DNA of 64,000 nt. It comes from Rhodospirillaceae bacterium SYSU D60007. GTDB lineage: Bacteria; Pseudomonadota; Alphaproteobacteria; Reyranellales; Reyranellaceae. Position numbers and translations under genes: made by a program. The notes under the pieces were generated by a model that saw only the letters and a program-made list of their open reading frames with translations, searched no databases and was not told the origin of the DNA. Shown piece by piece: positions 8,781-17,919 of the stretch. The DNA is taken from NCBI GenBank assembly GCA_003574685.1, contig QOCQ01000010.1, positions 1-64,000 of the forward strand, given 5' to 3'. Each line of letters opens with the position of its first letter. Positions within the stretch are counted from its first letter, which is position 1.

Positions 8781-10451
8781 ATGGGTGTTGCGCCACGGGT
8801 CAGGCGGGCGATGTTCGGCGCCTGGCCTGCGCTTGCGTACCGCTGGATCGACAACACCTTCATCGATCTCGCTCGCCAGTTCCGCTGGTCTTATCTGCCG
8901 CCGCTGATGGTGTACCTGGCCGCCGGCATTTCGGGGCTCACCGGCATTGTCGGCATCTTCTTCGTCAAGGAGCACCTCAGCCTGTCGGCGGCGCTGCTGG
9001 CGGCGCTGACCTTCTGGGTCGGGATTCCCTGGGCGCTGAAGATGCCGCTGGGCCACCTGGTGGACCTGATCTGGCGCTGGAAGGCGGCACTCGTGTACCT
9101 CGGCGCGGCGTTGATCGCGCTCAGCCTGCTGGTCATGTACGGCCTGATCATCCGGGACCCGCGCCTGTCATCGGTGATGACCGTCGAGGCCTGGTACATC
9201 CTGAGCGCCTTGCTGGCGCCGGTGGGCTACGTCCTGCAGGACACCGTCGCCGATGCCATGACCGTTGAAGCCGTGCCGGCATTCGACGCACAGGGACAAA
9301 AGCTGCCCGAAGACGACGTCAAGGCAATGCACACGACGATGCAGACGCTGGGCCGCATTGCCATCATCTCGGGCTATGCCATTGTCGCTGCGGTCAATAT
9401 CGGACTGTTCTCCGGCGTCGCCGAAATGAGCCAGGCAGAGACGACAGAGATCTACGCGCAGATCTACCTTCTCGCGCTGATCATCCCGGCGATTTCCGTC
9501 ATCGGCGTGACGCTTGGCAGCATCGGCCTTCGCTTGCGCGCAGCACGCCTGCGGCGGCAGGGCGTCGATGCTACACGCATTGCCGGGATACTGAACCCGG
9601 CCGGTGAAGAGACGGCGCCCAACTGGTGGATCCTCGGCGGTAGCGGCGTCTTCGTGGCCTTTACGCTCGCAATGGGCCTGTCAGGCATTCCTTTCAACCA
9701 GGAGATCATCTTCCTCGGCTCGATGGGCATCGTCATCTTTCTGATGCGCCGGCTTGTCATGGAGTTGCCGCCTGGTGTGCGCGGTGCGCTGATCGGTACG
9801 GCGATCATCATCTTCGTGTTCCGCGCGGTGCCGCTGCCCGGCCCCGGCGTCGAATGGTGGGAAATCGATGTGCTGGGCTTCGACCAGCAATTCCTGGCGG
9901 TGCTGAGCCTCATCACCTTCGGCCTTGCGCTGGCGGGAATGGTGGTGTTGCGGCCGTTCATCGCCCGGCACTCGATTGCCGACGTCGTGCTGGTGCTGAC
10001 AATCGCCTCGGGCGTGCTGATGCTGCCCCTGATCGGCATGTATTACGGCGTGCACCAGTGGACATCGCGGCTGACCAACGGCGTCGTCGATGCGCGCTTC
10101 ATCGCTATCCTGAACACCGCCCTGGAGTCGCCGCTGGCGCAGATCTCGATGATCCCGATGCTGGCCTGGATTGCGCGCAACGCGCCCGCGCACCTGAAGG
10201 CGACGTTCTTCGCGGTGATGGCCTCGTTCACCAACCTGGCGCTGTCCGCCGCCAGCCTGGGCACCAAATACCTCAACCAGATCTTTGTCGTGACGCGCGA
10301 GGTCCGCGACCGGGCAACCGGTGCCGTCACCACGGCGGCCGACTACAGCCAGCTCGGCTGGCTGCTGATCACCGTGGCGCTGGCGAGCGTGCTCCTGCCA
10401 TTGCTCGCCATCGTGCTGGTGCAATCCAGCCGCCTGCGCACCACGCAGTGA
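8781..10451 (+). CDS. Folate/biopterin-type (FBT/BT1-like) MFS membrane transporter
   Basis: Polytopic membrane protein, 556 aa from the ATG at 8781, which has AGGAGAGGGG directly before it; the open frame further upstream is a repeat and not protein-like. Many hydrophobic helices. Residues resembling the FBT family of the MFS include LPPLMVYLAAGISGLTGI, GIPWALKMPLGHLVD, and VLQDTVADAMTVEAVP after the fifth helix. FBT proteins in plants, protists and bacteria move folates or pterins; the bacterial substrate here is unproven. It stands alone, divergent from an MFS gene and converging with a small secreted protein gene. Confidence 0.65.
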   Translation: MGVAPRVRRAMFGAWPALAYRWIDNTFIDLARQFRWSYLPPLMVYLAAGISGLTGIVGIFFVKEHLSLSAALLAALTFWVGIPWALKMPLGHLVDLIWRWKAALVYLGAALIALSLLVMYGLIIRDPRLSSVMTVEAWYILSALLAPVGYVLQDTVADAMTVEAVPAFDAQGQKLPEDDVKAMHTTMQTLGRIAIISGYAIVAAVNIGLFSGVAEMSQAETTEIYAQIYLLALIIPAISVIGVTLGSIGLRLRAARLRRQGVDATRIAGILNPAGEETAPNWWILGGSGVFVAFTLAMGLSGIPFNQEIIFLGSMGIVIFLMRRLVMELPPGVRGALIGTAIIIFVFRAVPLPGPGVEWWEIDVLGFDQQFLAVLSLITFGLALAGMVVLRPFIARHSIADVVLVLTIASGVLMLPLIGMYYGVHQWTSRLTNGVVDARFIAILNTALESPLAQISMIPMLAWIARNAPAHLKATFFAVMASFTNLALSAASLGTKYLNQIFVVTREVRDRATGAVTTAADYSQLGWLLITVALASVLLPLLAIVLVQSSRLRTTQ

Positions 10452-10820
10452 TCACCTCAGGCAGCGCTGGGCGGCGGCCTCGGCGGCGGGCTTGTCCGGG
10501 GCGCGCGCTCCTGGCGTGCGTTCGTAGCTGACGCGGGTAATGCCGTCCTCGGACTGAAGGACGTAGAAGACCGCGATCGGCGGATCGTAGTCGCGGCCGC
10601 GCAGCCAGACATTGACGAGGGCCTCGCGGCGCGGCGGTGCGTAGACCAGCGGCCAGGCCTTGTACTGGCCGCCGGAGAGCTGACGCATCAGGCAATTCGC
10701 CACCAGGTCATACGGTTTGCCCGGCGCGTCGGCGAGGGCCACACGTGATGCTGTCTGGGCATGGACAGGCATGCTGAACGCGACCGGGAAACCGGCAAGT
10801 GCGACGCAACCAAGCCGCAT
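10452..10820 (-). CDS. Hypothetical secreted protein
   Basis: 122 aa with a short signal peptide (MRLGCVALAGFPVAFSMPVHAQ). Mature part has two cysteines (NCLMRQL and QRCLR at the very end) that could form a disulphide, and a predicted beta-rich middle (REALVNVWLRGRDYDPPIAVFYVLQ). I do not recognise the family. It abuts the stop of the convergent transporter at 10451 and lies downstream of the ABC exporter's 3' end, with no clear operon partner. Confidence 0.6.
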   Translation of the reverse strand: MRLGCVALAGFPVAFSMPVHAQTASRVALADAPGKPYDLVANCLMRQLSGGQYKAWPLVYAPPRREALVNVWLRGRDYDPPIAVFYVLQSEDGITRVSYERTPGARAPDKPAAEAAAQRCLR

Positions 10821-10892
10821 CGGTAAACCACTCCCGCTTGAGCCAACCCTCTTGTTAACTCAGATGAATGCGAAAAGTTCCCAAGGGCGCTG

Positions 10893-13800
10893 CTACTGCG
10901 CGGCTGGCGCCCAGGCCGCCGCCAGTTGCCGGGAGACGAGCTGCGCATAAAGGCCGTTGCGGGCGAGCAGGGCCGGATGGGTGCCGGTCTCCGCGATGCG
11001 GCCCTCGTCGAGCACGACGATCAGGTCGGCATCGCGCACCGTCGACAGCCTGTGGGCGATCACGATGGTGGTCCTGTTGGCCTGCAGGCGGTCTAGGGCG
11101 CGGCGCACCGCCTGCTCGTTGACGGCGTCGAGATGCGAGGTCGCCTCGTCGAGGATCAGGACGGGCGCGTCCTTGAGGAAGGCGCGCGCGATCGCCACGC
11201 GCTGCCGCTGTCCGCCGGACAGGCTGGTGCCGCGCTCGCCGACCGGCGAGTCGAGTCCTTCCGGCAGTGCCTCGACGAGGTCACCCAGCGAGGCGTGCTC
11301 TACCGCGGCCACAAGCTCGGTATCGCTGGCCTCGGGACGGGCGATCCGGATGTTGCTTCGGAGCGTGTCGTTGAACAGATACGTGTCCTGCGCCACCAGC
11401 GCGATGTGACGGCGCAAATCGTCGAGCTTCCAGTCGCGCAGATTGCTGCCGCCCAGGGCGATGGTGCCTTGGTCCGGATCCCAGAAGCGCATCAGCAACT
11501 GCGCGGTCGTCGTCTTGCCCGCGCCGGAGGTGCCGACCAGGGCCACGGTCTTGCCGGCGGGGATGGCGAGGCTGACATCCGCCAGTGCGCGCCGGTTCTG
11601 GCCGGGATAGGCAAAGCTCACCTTGTCGAGCGTCAGAGGGACGGCACCGGAACACGGCGGCACGCCCGGGCCGTCCGTCACCGGCACGGGCTCGTTCGCC
11701 AGCGCGTAGATGCGGCGCGTAGCACCCAGCGTGTCGGCAAGCTGGCGGCCTACCTGTGCGATCTCGGACACGGGCAGGAACGCCGCCATGGCGAGGAGCG
11801 TGAGCAGCGGCAGGGTCGCCGCATCGATCGTGCCGCGCGACGCCTCCAGCGCGCCCACGACCACCACGGCAAGCCCGCCCAGGCCGGTGAAGACTTCCAG
11901 CAGGCTGTGCTGCAGCGTCAGCTCGCCGAAGAAGGGCAGGCGCAGGCGGATATGATGCTCCGACAGCTCGTCGAGACGCTCGCCCCGCCGGCGCTCTTGC
12001 TGAAAGGCAACGATCTCGCCCAGCCCTTGCACGGAATCGACGGCGAAAGCGCCCAGCTCGCCCGCCGCTTCGCGCGCCTGCGAGCCCAGCCGGTCGACGC
12101 GCTTGCGCATCAGGAACGGACTTAGCCCCACGGAGATCAGAAACGGCAGCAGGGCGAGCGCGATCCATACGCTCTGCGAGGCGAGCACGGTGACCACGAC
12201 TGCCGGCACCAGCACGGCAACGAAGGCAGGCGCCACGGTATGCGCGAAGAAGTATTCGACCAGTTCGACATCATGCGTGGCCAGCGCCAGCAGATCGCCG
12301 GTGCGGCGACGCACGAGGTAGGCGGGTGCCAGCGCATCCAGCTTGCGGAAAACGTCGATACGCATCTCGGCCAGCAGACGGAAGGCCATGTCGTGCGCGA
12401 TCCATGATTCCAGCCAGTGCAGCACGCCCGACAGCGGTGCCACCACCGCCAGTGCCCAGAGGTATGGTGCATAGGAGGTGCCGTTCTTCAGCGCCAGCAC
12501 CACCAGCGCGCTCAGCACGCCCACGCCGATGAAGGCGAGCACGCGCAGCACGCCAAAGACGAAGGTCGCGGCCAGCCGTCCCTTCCATGGGCCGATCAGC
12601 TTCATCAACTCGCTGACCAGCCGCGGCCAGCCCAGCCCTTCCGCCCTGATAACGCCTTCGGTCACCACCGTGGCAGCGGCGCCGCCATCCGTGGCGCCGG
12701 CCGTTGCGATGGTGGGCGTCGCGGGCGAGGCGTCGATGAACTGCGGCGCCGCTTCGGCGATCTGCTCCGACATCAGGCGGGCATAGACACCGCCGCGGCG
12801 CATCAGCTCATCGTGCCTGCCGCTTTCGACAACGCGACCCTCGTCGAGCACGAGGATGCGATCGCAATCAATCACGCTGGAGAGCCGGTGCGCCAGGATG
12901 AGCGTCGTGCGGCCCCGCATCAGCCGGTCGAGGGCCTGCTGGATCACCGCCTCGTTCTCGGCATCGACCGCCGACAGCGCCTCGTCGAGCACCAGGATCG
13001 GCGTGTCGCGCAACAGCGCCCGTGCGATCGCCACGCGCTGGCGCTGGCCACCGGAGAGCTTGATGCCCTTTTCGCCGACCACGGTCGCATAGCCCTGCGG
13101 CAGGCTGCTCACGAAATCGTGGATGTTGGCGGCGCGCGCCGCGGCCTCGATATCGGCGTGCGATGCTTCCGGCCGGCCCATGCGGATGTTGTCCTCGATG
13201 GTGCCGTGGAACAGGAAGGTGTCCTGGTTCACCACCGAGATCATCGAGCGGATCTGCGCGAAGGAAAGCTGCCGCAGGTCATGGCCGCCGATGCGCAGGG
13301 TCCCCGCATCAGGATCGTAGAAGCGCAGCAGCAGGCGCACGATGGAGGACTTGCCCACGCCGGAGGGACCCACCAGCCCGATGCGTTCACCCTGCGCGAC
13401 GCGGAAATCGAGCGCCTCGTGGATCACACGGCGCGAGCCGGGATAGCGGAAGCGCACGCCCTCGAACGCAATCGTCGGCTCGAGCGCGCTGGGGGCGTGC
13501 GACTCCAGTCGCGCGTCTTCATCATTGGCAGCATGTGACGCGTCACTGTAGTGACGCGCCCCCGGCGCATCGGCCACGATCGGCTGCTCGTCGAGGATGC
13601 GATAAATGCCCTGGGCGGCCGACATGCCCACCATGCCCTGATGGAGCACCGAGCGCAGCTCGCGCATCGGCCGGAAGATCTCGACCCCCAGCATCAGGAT
13701 CACCAGCAGCGCCGTCAGCGACATGCTGCCGGCATCGACCCGCCAGGCGCCTAGCGCCAGCGCCGCGGCCGCGCCGCAGGCAATGGCGCTGTCGGTGATG

Positions 13801-14531
13801 CCGCGCGCCAGCACGTTGGTGCCCAGCACCCACATGGTGCGGCGGAAGAGATCGCGTGCCTCGTGCTCCAGACGATCGGCGCGGGCCTTGCTCTGGCCAA
13901 AGGCCTTGAGGGTGGCCAGCCCCTGGATCGAGTCGAGGAACTCGGCGGCGAACCTGGCATAGGCCTCCTGCCGGCCGCGCGAGGCGGCAACCTCATGGCC
14001 GTGCCACAGGGCTGGCGCGAACAGGGCCAGCAGGGCGAAGCCCAGCATCACCGCCGCTACCGGCAGGTCGATGAAGGCAACGGCGGCGAAGATCAGCAGC
14101 GGCGTCAGCAGCGAGATCAGGAACTGCGGCAGGAACTGCCCGAAATAGACTTCGAGCTGCTCGACGCCTTCGGTCAGCGAGAGGGTGAGCGCCCCGGAAC
14201 GCTGGCGGCCCACCGTGCCGGGGCCAAGCGCGGCGATGCGGTCATAGATGGCGCGCCGCAGCTTCTTTTGCACGCGTGCGGCCGTCTCGTGCGCCAGCAT
14301 CGTGCGCCAGTGCTCGAAGGCGCCGCGCAGCACCATCACCACCGCGATCAGCGCTGCCGGCAGTACCAGATCCTGCAGGTCGCGGCCGGCAAACACCTGG
14401 CCGATGAGCCAGCCCAGCAGGCCCAGCCGTGCCACGCCCAGCGCGACGGCAATGAGGCCGATCAGGACGGCCCAGGCAATGCGCAGCCGCACGCCTTCGG
14501 TGAACTGCCATAGACGCGGTTCGAAATGCAT
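10893..14531 (-). CDS. Fused full ABC exporter (two TMD-NBD halves, CydDC-like)
   Basis: 1212-aa polypeptide containing two complete ABC exporter half-transporters in series. Half 1: membrane domain residues ~10-300, Walker A GPSGVGKSS near 385, LSGGQRQRVAIARAL, VLDEALSAVD. Half 2: membrane domain from about 630, Walker A GTSGAGKTT near 995, LSGGQRQRVAIARAF, LDEATSHLD. Both ATP sites look intact. The organisation resembles CydD followed by CydC (thiol export for cytochrome bd assembly), but no cydAB is here, so the substrate is open. Start at 14531; the frame continues to 14591 without a good start. Divergent from a LysR gene 89 bp away, a likely regulator. A repeat element encodes residues ~321-347. 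Confidence 0.85.
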   Translation of the reverse strand: MHFEPRLWQFTEGVRLRIAWAVLIGLIAVALGVARLGLLGWLIGQVFAGRDLQDLVLPAALIAVVMVLRGAFEHWRTMLAHETAARVQKKLRRAIYDRIAALGPGTVGRQRSGALTLSLTEGVEQLEVYFGQFLPQFLISLLTPLLIFAAVAFIDLPVAAVMLGFALLALFAPALWHGHEVAASRGRQEAYARFAAEFLDSIQGLATLKAFGQSKARADRLEHEARDLFRRTMWVLGTNVLARGITDSAIACGAAAALALGAWRVDAGSMSLTALLVILMLGVEIFRPMRELRSVLHQGMVGMSAAQGIYRILDEQPIVADAPGARHYSDASHAANDEDARLESHAPSALEPTIAFEGVRFRYPGSRRVIHEALDFRVAQGERIGLVGPSGVGKSSIVRLLLRFYDPDAGTLRIGGHDLRQLSFAQIRSMISVVNQDTFLFHGTIEDNIRMGRPEASHADIEAAARAANIHDFVSSLPQGYATVVGEKGIKLSGGQRQRVAIARALLRDTPILVLDEALSAVDAENEAVIQQALDRLMRGRTTLILAHRLSSVIDCDRILVLDEGRVVESGRHDELMRRGGVYARLMSEQIAEAAPQFIDASPATPTIATAGATDGGAAATVVTEGVIRAEGLGWPRLVSELMKLIGPWKGRLAATFVFGVLRVLAFIGVGVLSALVVLALKNGTSYAPYLWALAVVAPLSGVLHWLESWIAHDMAFRLLAEMRIDVFRKLDALAPAYLVRRRTGDLLALATHDVELVEYFFAHTVAPAFVAVLVPAVVVTVLASQSVWIALALLPFLISVGLSPFLMRKRVDRLGSQAREAAGELGAFAVDSVQGLGEIVAFQQERRRGERLDELSEHHIRLRLPFFGELTLQHSLLEVFTGLGGLAVVVVGALEASRGTIDAATLPLLTLLAMAAFLPVSEIAQVGRQLADTLGATRRIYALANEPVPVTDGPGVPPCSGAVPLTLDKVSFAYPGQNRRALADVSLAIPAGKTVALVGTSGAGKTTTAQLLMRFWDPDQGTIALGGSNLRDWKLDDLRRHIALVAQDTYLFNDTLRSNIRIARPEASDTELVAAVEHASLGDLVEALPEGLDSPVGERGTSLSGGQRQRVAIARAFLKDAPVLILDEATSHLDAVNEQAVRRALDRLQANRTTIVIAHRLSTVRDADLIVVLDEGRIAETGTHPALLARNGLYAQLVSRQLAAAWAPAAQ
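13491..13567. repeat. Inverted-repeat element lying inside the ABC exporter ORF
   Basis: Left arm 13491-13517 and right arm 13536-13567 are homologous to the perfect 32-bp arms of the intergenic element at 62758-62894 (shared core ACTCCAGT...CACTG.AGTG.CGCGC). Here the element is shorter and in frame, encoding a polar linker between the first membrane domain and the first ATPase domain. Confidence 0.65.
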
Positions 14532-14620
14532 GCCCAGGACTCCGTTACCCGTGCCAGCGTAGGATGAACATGGATGTTGGCCAATCGACAAATGCGAGGA
14601 TCAGGTGTACATTTTTGAAC

Positions 14621-15637
14621 ATGATCGCAGCCTGGGATGATCTCAGGGTTTTCCTCACGCTGGCGCGCGAAGGCAGCCTGACGGCGGCCGCGCGCAAGCT
14701 CGATGTCAGCCATCCCACCATCGCCAGACGCGTGCGGGCGCTGGAAGGCGCCATCGGCACGCCGCTCTTCGACCGTCTGCCCGACCGTTTCGCGCTGACC
14801 TCCGCCGGCGAAGAGCTGATGGCCGATGCGCTGGCCATGGAGCAGGCCGCCGAGTCGATCGGCCGCCGCAGCACCGGGCTGGCCGCCGATACGACCAAGG
14901 GCACGGTGCGCATCTCCGCAGGCGAAGTGATGGCCTCGTTCCTTGCGCTGCACATGCCGCGTTTGCGCCGCGACCTGCAATGCGTCGAGTTCGAGCTGGT
15001 GGAAAGCCACACGCTGGCGAACCTCTCGCGGCGCGAGGCCGACCTGCTGATCCGCGAACAGGTTCCTGACCTCGCCGGCATCGTGACGCGCCGGCTGGGG
15101 CGCGTGGCCTACGCGATCTATGCCGCGCCGCGGCTGGCGGCGCGCACCTCAGCCGTACGCGAGGCGCTACACGGCACGCCGTGGATCGGCTTCGACGAGG
15201 AACACGCCTACATGCCGGGCGACCGCTGGCTGCGCGGGCTGCTGGACGGTGCGCGCCCAGCGGTGCGGGTCAACAACTGGCTGCTGGTGCGCGATGCCGC
15301 CCGTGCCGGCGCCGGCCTGGCCATCCTGCCTTGCTGCCTCGGCGATGCCGATCCGAAACTGCGGCGGCTGGGCGGCGTACTGGACGATGTGACCTCGGAG
15401 CAGTGGCTGTTGGTGCATCGCGACCTGCGCACCCTGCCGCGCGTGCGCCACGTCATGGACGCGATGGTCGCGCTCTTCCACGAACAGCGCCCCACGCTGG
15501 AGGGAGAATCCTTCCCCCGGAGGGGGAAGGTGGCGCGCCAGCGCCGGAAGGGGGATGCCGCAACAAGCGCGGTGCCTGTTGCACTATCCCCCTTCCGCCC
15601 TTCGGGCACCTTCCCCCTCCGGGGGAAGGTTATCTGA
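14621..15637 (+). CDS. LysR-family transcriptional regulator
   Basis: Winged helix-turn-helix at residues ~4-60 (WDDLRVFLTLAREGSLTAAARKLDVSHPTIARRVRALE), followed by a periplasmic-binding-protein-like effector domain (GTVRISAGE, LVESHTLANL, GAGLAILPC). ATG at 14621 chosen because it starts four residues before the HTH; the open frame upstream to 14564 is leader sequence. It diverges from the fused ABC exporter and may regulate it. The normal domain ends near HEQRPTLEG; the last ~43 residues (from 15510) are Arg/Pro-rich and encoded entirely by a repetitive element. Confidence 0.9.
   Translation: MIAAWDDLRVFLTLAREGSLTAAARKLDVSHPTIARRVRALEGAIGTPLFDRLPDRFALTSAGEELMADALAMEQAAESIGRRSTGLAADTTKGTVRISAGEVMASFLALHMPRLRRDLQCVEFELVESHTLANLSRREADLLIREQVPDLAGIVTRRLGRVAYAIYAAPRLAARTSAVREALHGTPWIGFDEEHAYMPGDRWLRGLLDGARPAVRVNNWLLVRDAARAGAGLAILPCCLGDADPKLRRLGGVLDDVTSEQWLLVHRDLRTLPRVRHVMDAMVALFHEQRPTLEGESFPRRGKVARQRRKGDAATSAVPVALSPFRPSGTFPLRGKVI
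15510..15631. repeat. Paired CCTTCCCC hairpins forming a larger inverted repeat
   Basis: Hairpin CCTTCCCCCGGAGGGGGAAGG (two halves, 15510-15530) and a matching hairpin at 15608-15630 flank inner arms GCGCCGGAAGGGGGAT and ATCCCCCTTCCGCCC. The element lies across the 3' end of the LysR coding frame and just before the convergent channel gene at 15643, so it could also act as a bidirectional transcript end. Confidence 0.75.
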
Positions 15638-15642
15638 GAGCC

Positions 15643-17754
15643 TCACGACGCGGCGGGGGTGGGGCGGACGAGTTCCAGCGCCTGCTGTGCTGCCGCAGGC
15701 GTGGCGTCGCCACCGCCGGCCACAGCGACTGTCGGATGGGCGAACCTGATGCCGTTGGCTTCGAAGGCCTTCTTGAGCAGGGCGTAGGCGCGCCGGCGGA
15801 TGGTGAATTGCTGCCCCGGCCGGGTCTTGATCTTCATGCGGATCTGGATGGCGAAGTCACCGAACTGCTCCACGCCCTGCATCTTCAGCGGCTCGAGGAT
15901 ATGTGGCTTGAAGTCCGGGTTCTCGGCCAGCTCCCTGCCGATCTGCTTGACCAGCTTCTTCACCTTGTCGACATCGGTGTCATAGGTGACGCCGACGCTC
16001 AGCTTGTCGATCACCCAGTCGCGGCTCATGTTCTGGATCGCGCCCAGCTCGCCGAACGGCACGGTGTAGAGCGGGCCGCGGTGATGCCGCAGCTTGATCG
16101 AGCGCAGGCTGAAGGACTCCACGACGCCCTTGTAGCTGCCGCTCTGGATGTACTCGCCGACACGGAAGGCATCGTCCAGCAGGTAGAACATGCCGCTGAA
16201 GATGTCCTTCACCAGCGTCTGGGCGCCGAAGCCGATGGCCACGCCCACCACGCCGGCGCCGGCGATCAGCGGGCCGATCTCGACGCCCACCGAGGCGAGC
16301 GCCATCAGGATCGCCATCACCACCAGCACGATCAGCAGGATGTTGCGCAGGATCGGCAGCAGGGTGCGCAACCGCGCCTGGCGACGCACCTCCTCGCTGT
16401 CGGCCTCGCCGGCCGCCTGCGCCTCGGCAAGCTTGCGGTCGATCATCGCCTTCAGCACATGCCAGGCGAAATCGGCGACCAGGCCGATGACCACGACGTT
16501 GAGCGCGCCGCGCAGCAGACGGGTCACCAGCGCATCGCCCGCTGTCACCTCGGCGAGATCCACATGCCAGGCCCGGGCGAGCAACAACACCGCGCCGACT
16601 ACCAGCAGCGCACGCAGGCCCCGGCCCAGTGACACGGCCAGCAGGCCGGGTGTGGCACTACCGGCATCCGTCGCATCCACCGGCCGCAGGATATGGTTCA
16701 CCGCCCGCTGCGTGGCGGCCATCGTTGCCGGCAGCGCGACGGCGATCAGGACGAGCCAGAACAGCGGCAGCGCGCTCGCGACCCACAGCACCCACAACGA
16801 GACGATCCATGCCGACAACAGGGCCGGAATGGCCAATCCCCCGAACCGTCCGCGCGCCGGTGCTGCTTCCGTCACGTCGGGCACCGTCCGCGGCCGCCGC
16901 CACACTGCTTCCAGGGCGATGGCCAGCAAGCCCAGCCCCAGCACGTAGGCGATGATCCGGCGCACATCGGGCGCGACGCCGAGCGTGCCCGCCAGCGACA
17001 CAGTCACCCAGCCGAAGGCGAACCACGCCACGAAGACGGCGAGTCGGCGATGCCAGAAGCGGGCGGCCGGCGTTGGCATCGGCAGAATCCGGAAGCGCTC
17101 GCCGCCGGGCGCCAGCACAAAGCGGCTCGCAACCAGCGTCAGGCGCAGCGCGAGGAACGCCACCAGATAGCCCAGCACGATCTCGCCCAGCAGTGGCGGC
17201 CACGTGATCACCAGGAAGGCGCCGACGCTGCCCAGGGCAAAGGCGGCGACGATGCCAAGGCCATAGGCCAGCCGCACCGCCACGGCCCGCAGACGCTGCT
17301 CGACCGAGTCCAGCGGTAGCGCCACGATCCAGTTCTCCACGCGCGCCAGGGCCCAGTAGTAGAGCCACTCCGCGCCGAAGCCGAGCGCCACGAAGACGGC
17401 GATCAGCACCAGCACATGCATGAGACCTTTTTCCTCCAGCTCGAGGAACAGGATCGTGCCGGCGCGTTCGAGCTCGTCAGGCACGGCCGGCACTGCGATC
17501 GCCAGCCCTGCGAGATGCTCACGCACCGCTGCAATTCGCGCCCCCAGGGATGCCGTCCCTGCCGCCTCCGGCTTCTCAGCGGGAGCCGCACTGCGTTGCT
17601 GCTTCAGCCATTCCTGTACGGACGGGTCGGCCAGCAGGTCGAGGAGTTCCCTGGCCTTTTCCGGCGGCGGCGCGGCCGTCTGTGCCTGCGCTGCGGCTGA
17701 CAGCCCGCCACAAAGCAATGCCGCCACCAGGACAAGTCCCCGGAACAACCGCAT
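15643..17754 (-). CDS. MscS-family mechanosensitive channel, large type
   Basis: 703-aa inner-membrane channel with an N-terminal signal peptide (MRLFRGLVLVAALLCGGLSAAAQAQ), a periplasmic helical stretch, many transmembrane helices, and the MscS pore at the C-terminal third: GPLIAGAGVVGVAIGFGAQTLVKDIFSG, then the beta domain VGEYIQSGSYKGVVESFSLRSIKLR. ATG at 17754 chosen because it begins the signal peptide; the frame continues upstream to 17880 only through a repeat element. Larger than E. coli MscS, nearer to the YbdG/MscM-like or DUF3772 classes. It relieves turgor on osmotic downshock by family. Upstream spacer holds the 125-bp repeat. Confidence 0.9.
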   Translation of the reverse strand: MRLFRGLVLVAALLCGGLSAAAQAQTAAPPPEKARELLDLLADPSVQEWLKQQRSAAPAEKPEAAGTASLGARIAAVREHLAGLAIAVPAVPDELERAGTILFLELEEKGLMHVLVLIAVFVALGFGAEWLYYWALARVENWIVALPLDSVEQRLRAVAVRLAYGLGIVAAFALGSVGAFLVITWPPLLGEIVLGYLVAFLALRLTLVASRFVLAPGGERFRILPMPTPAARFWHRRLAVFVAWFAFGWVTVSLAGTLGVAPDVRRIIAYVLGLGLLAIALEAVWRRPRTVPDVTEAAPARGRFGGLAIPALLSAWIVSLWVLWVASALPLFWLVLIAVALPATMAATQRAVNHILRPVDATDAGSATPGLLAVSLGRGLRALLVVGAVLLLARAWHVDLAEVTAGDALVTRLLRGALNVVVIGLVADFAWHVLKAMIDRKLAEAQAAGEADSEEVRRQARLRTLLPILRNILLIVLVVMAILMALASVGVEIGPLIAGAGVVGVAIGFGAQTLVKDIFSGMFYLLDDAFRVGEYIQSGSYKGVVESFSLRSIKLRHHRGPLYTVPFGELGAIQNMSRDWVIDKLSVGVTYDTDVDKVKKLVKQIGRELAENPDFKPHILEPLKMQGVEQFGDFAIQIRMKIKTRPGQQFTIRRRAYALLKKAFEANGIRFAHPTVAVAGGGDATPAAAQQALELVRPTPAAS

Positions 17755-17780
17755 ATCGTGCTCTCCCCGACGGTGTTCTC

Positions 17781-17905
17781 GTCGTCCTGAGCGCAGCGAA
17801 GGACCTTGCGATGGCTCGGTCAGAGAACGCCGGCACTGGTGATTCACCAGCACAATCGTGCACGGATCGGACGACCGCAAGGTCCTTCGCTTCGCTCAGG
17901 ACGAC
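17781..17905. repeat. 125-bp inverted-terminus element, copy 1
   Basis: Left arm 17781-17810 (GTCGTCCTGAGCGCAGCGAA...) and right arm 17876-17905 are inverted copies with a single mismatch over 30 bp. The whole is exactly as long as the copy at 23347-23471. It sits between the channel gene and the ThDP enzyme gene. MITE-like in form but without a visible coding capacity. Confidence 0.8.
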
Positions 17906-17919
17906 AGTAGATCGTCGCC

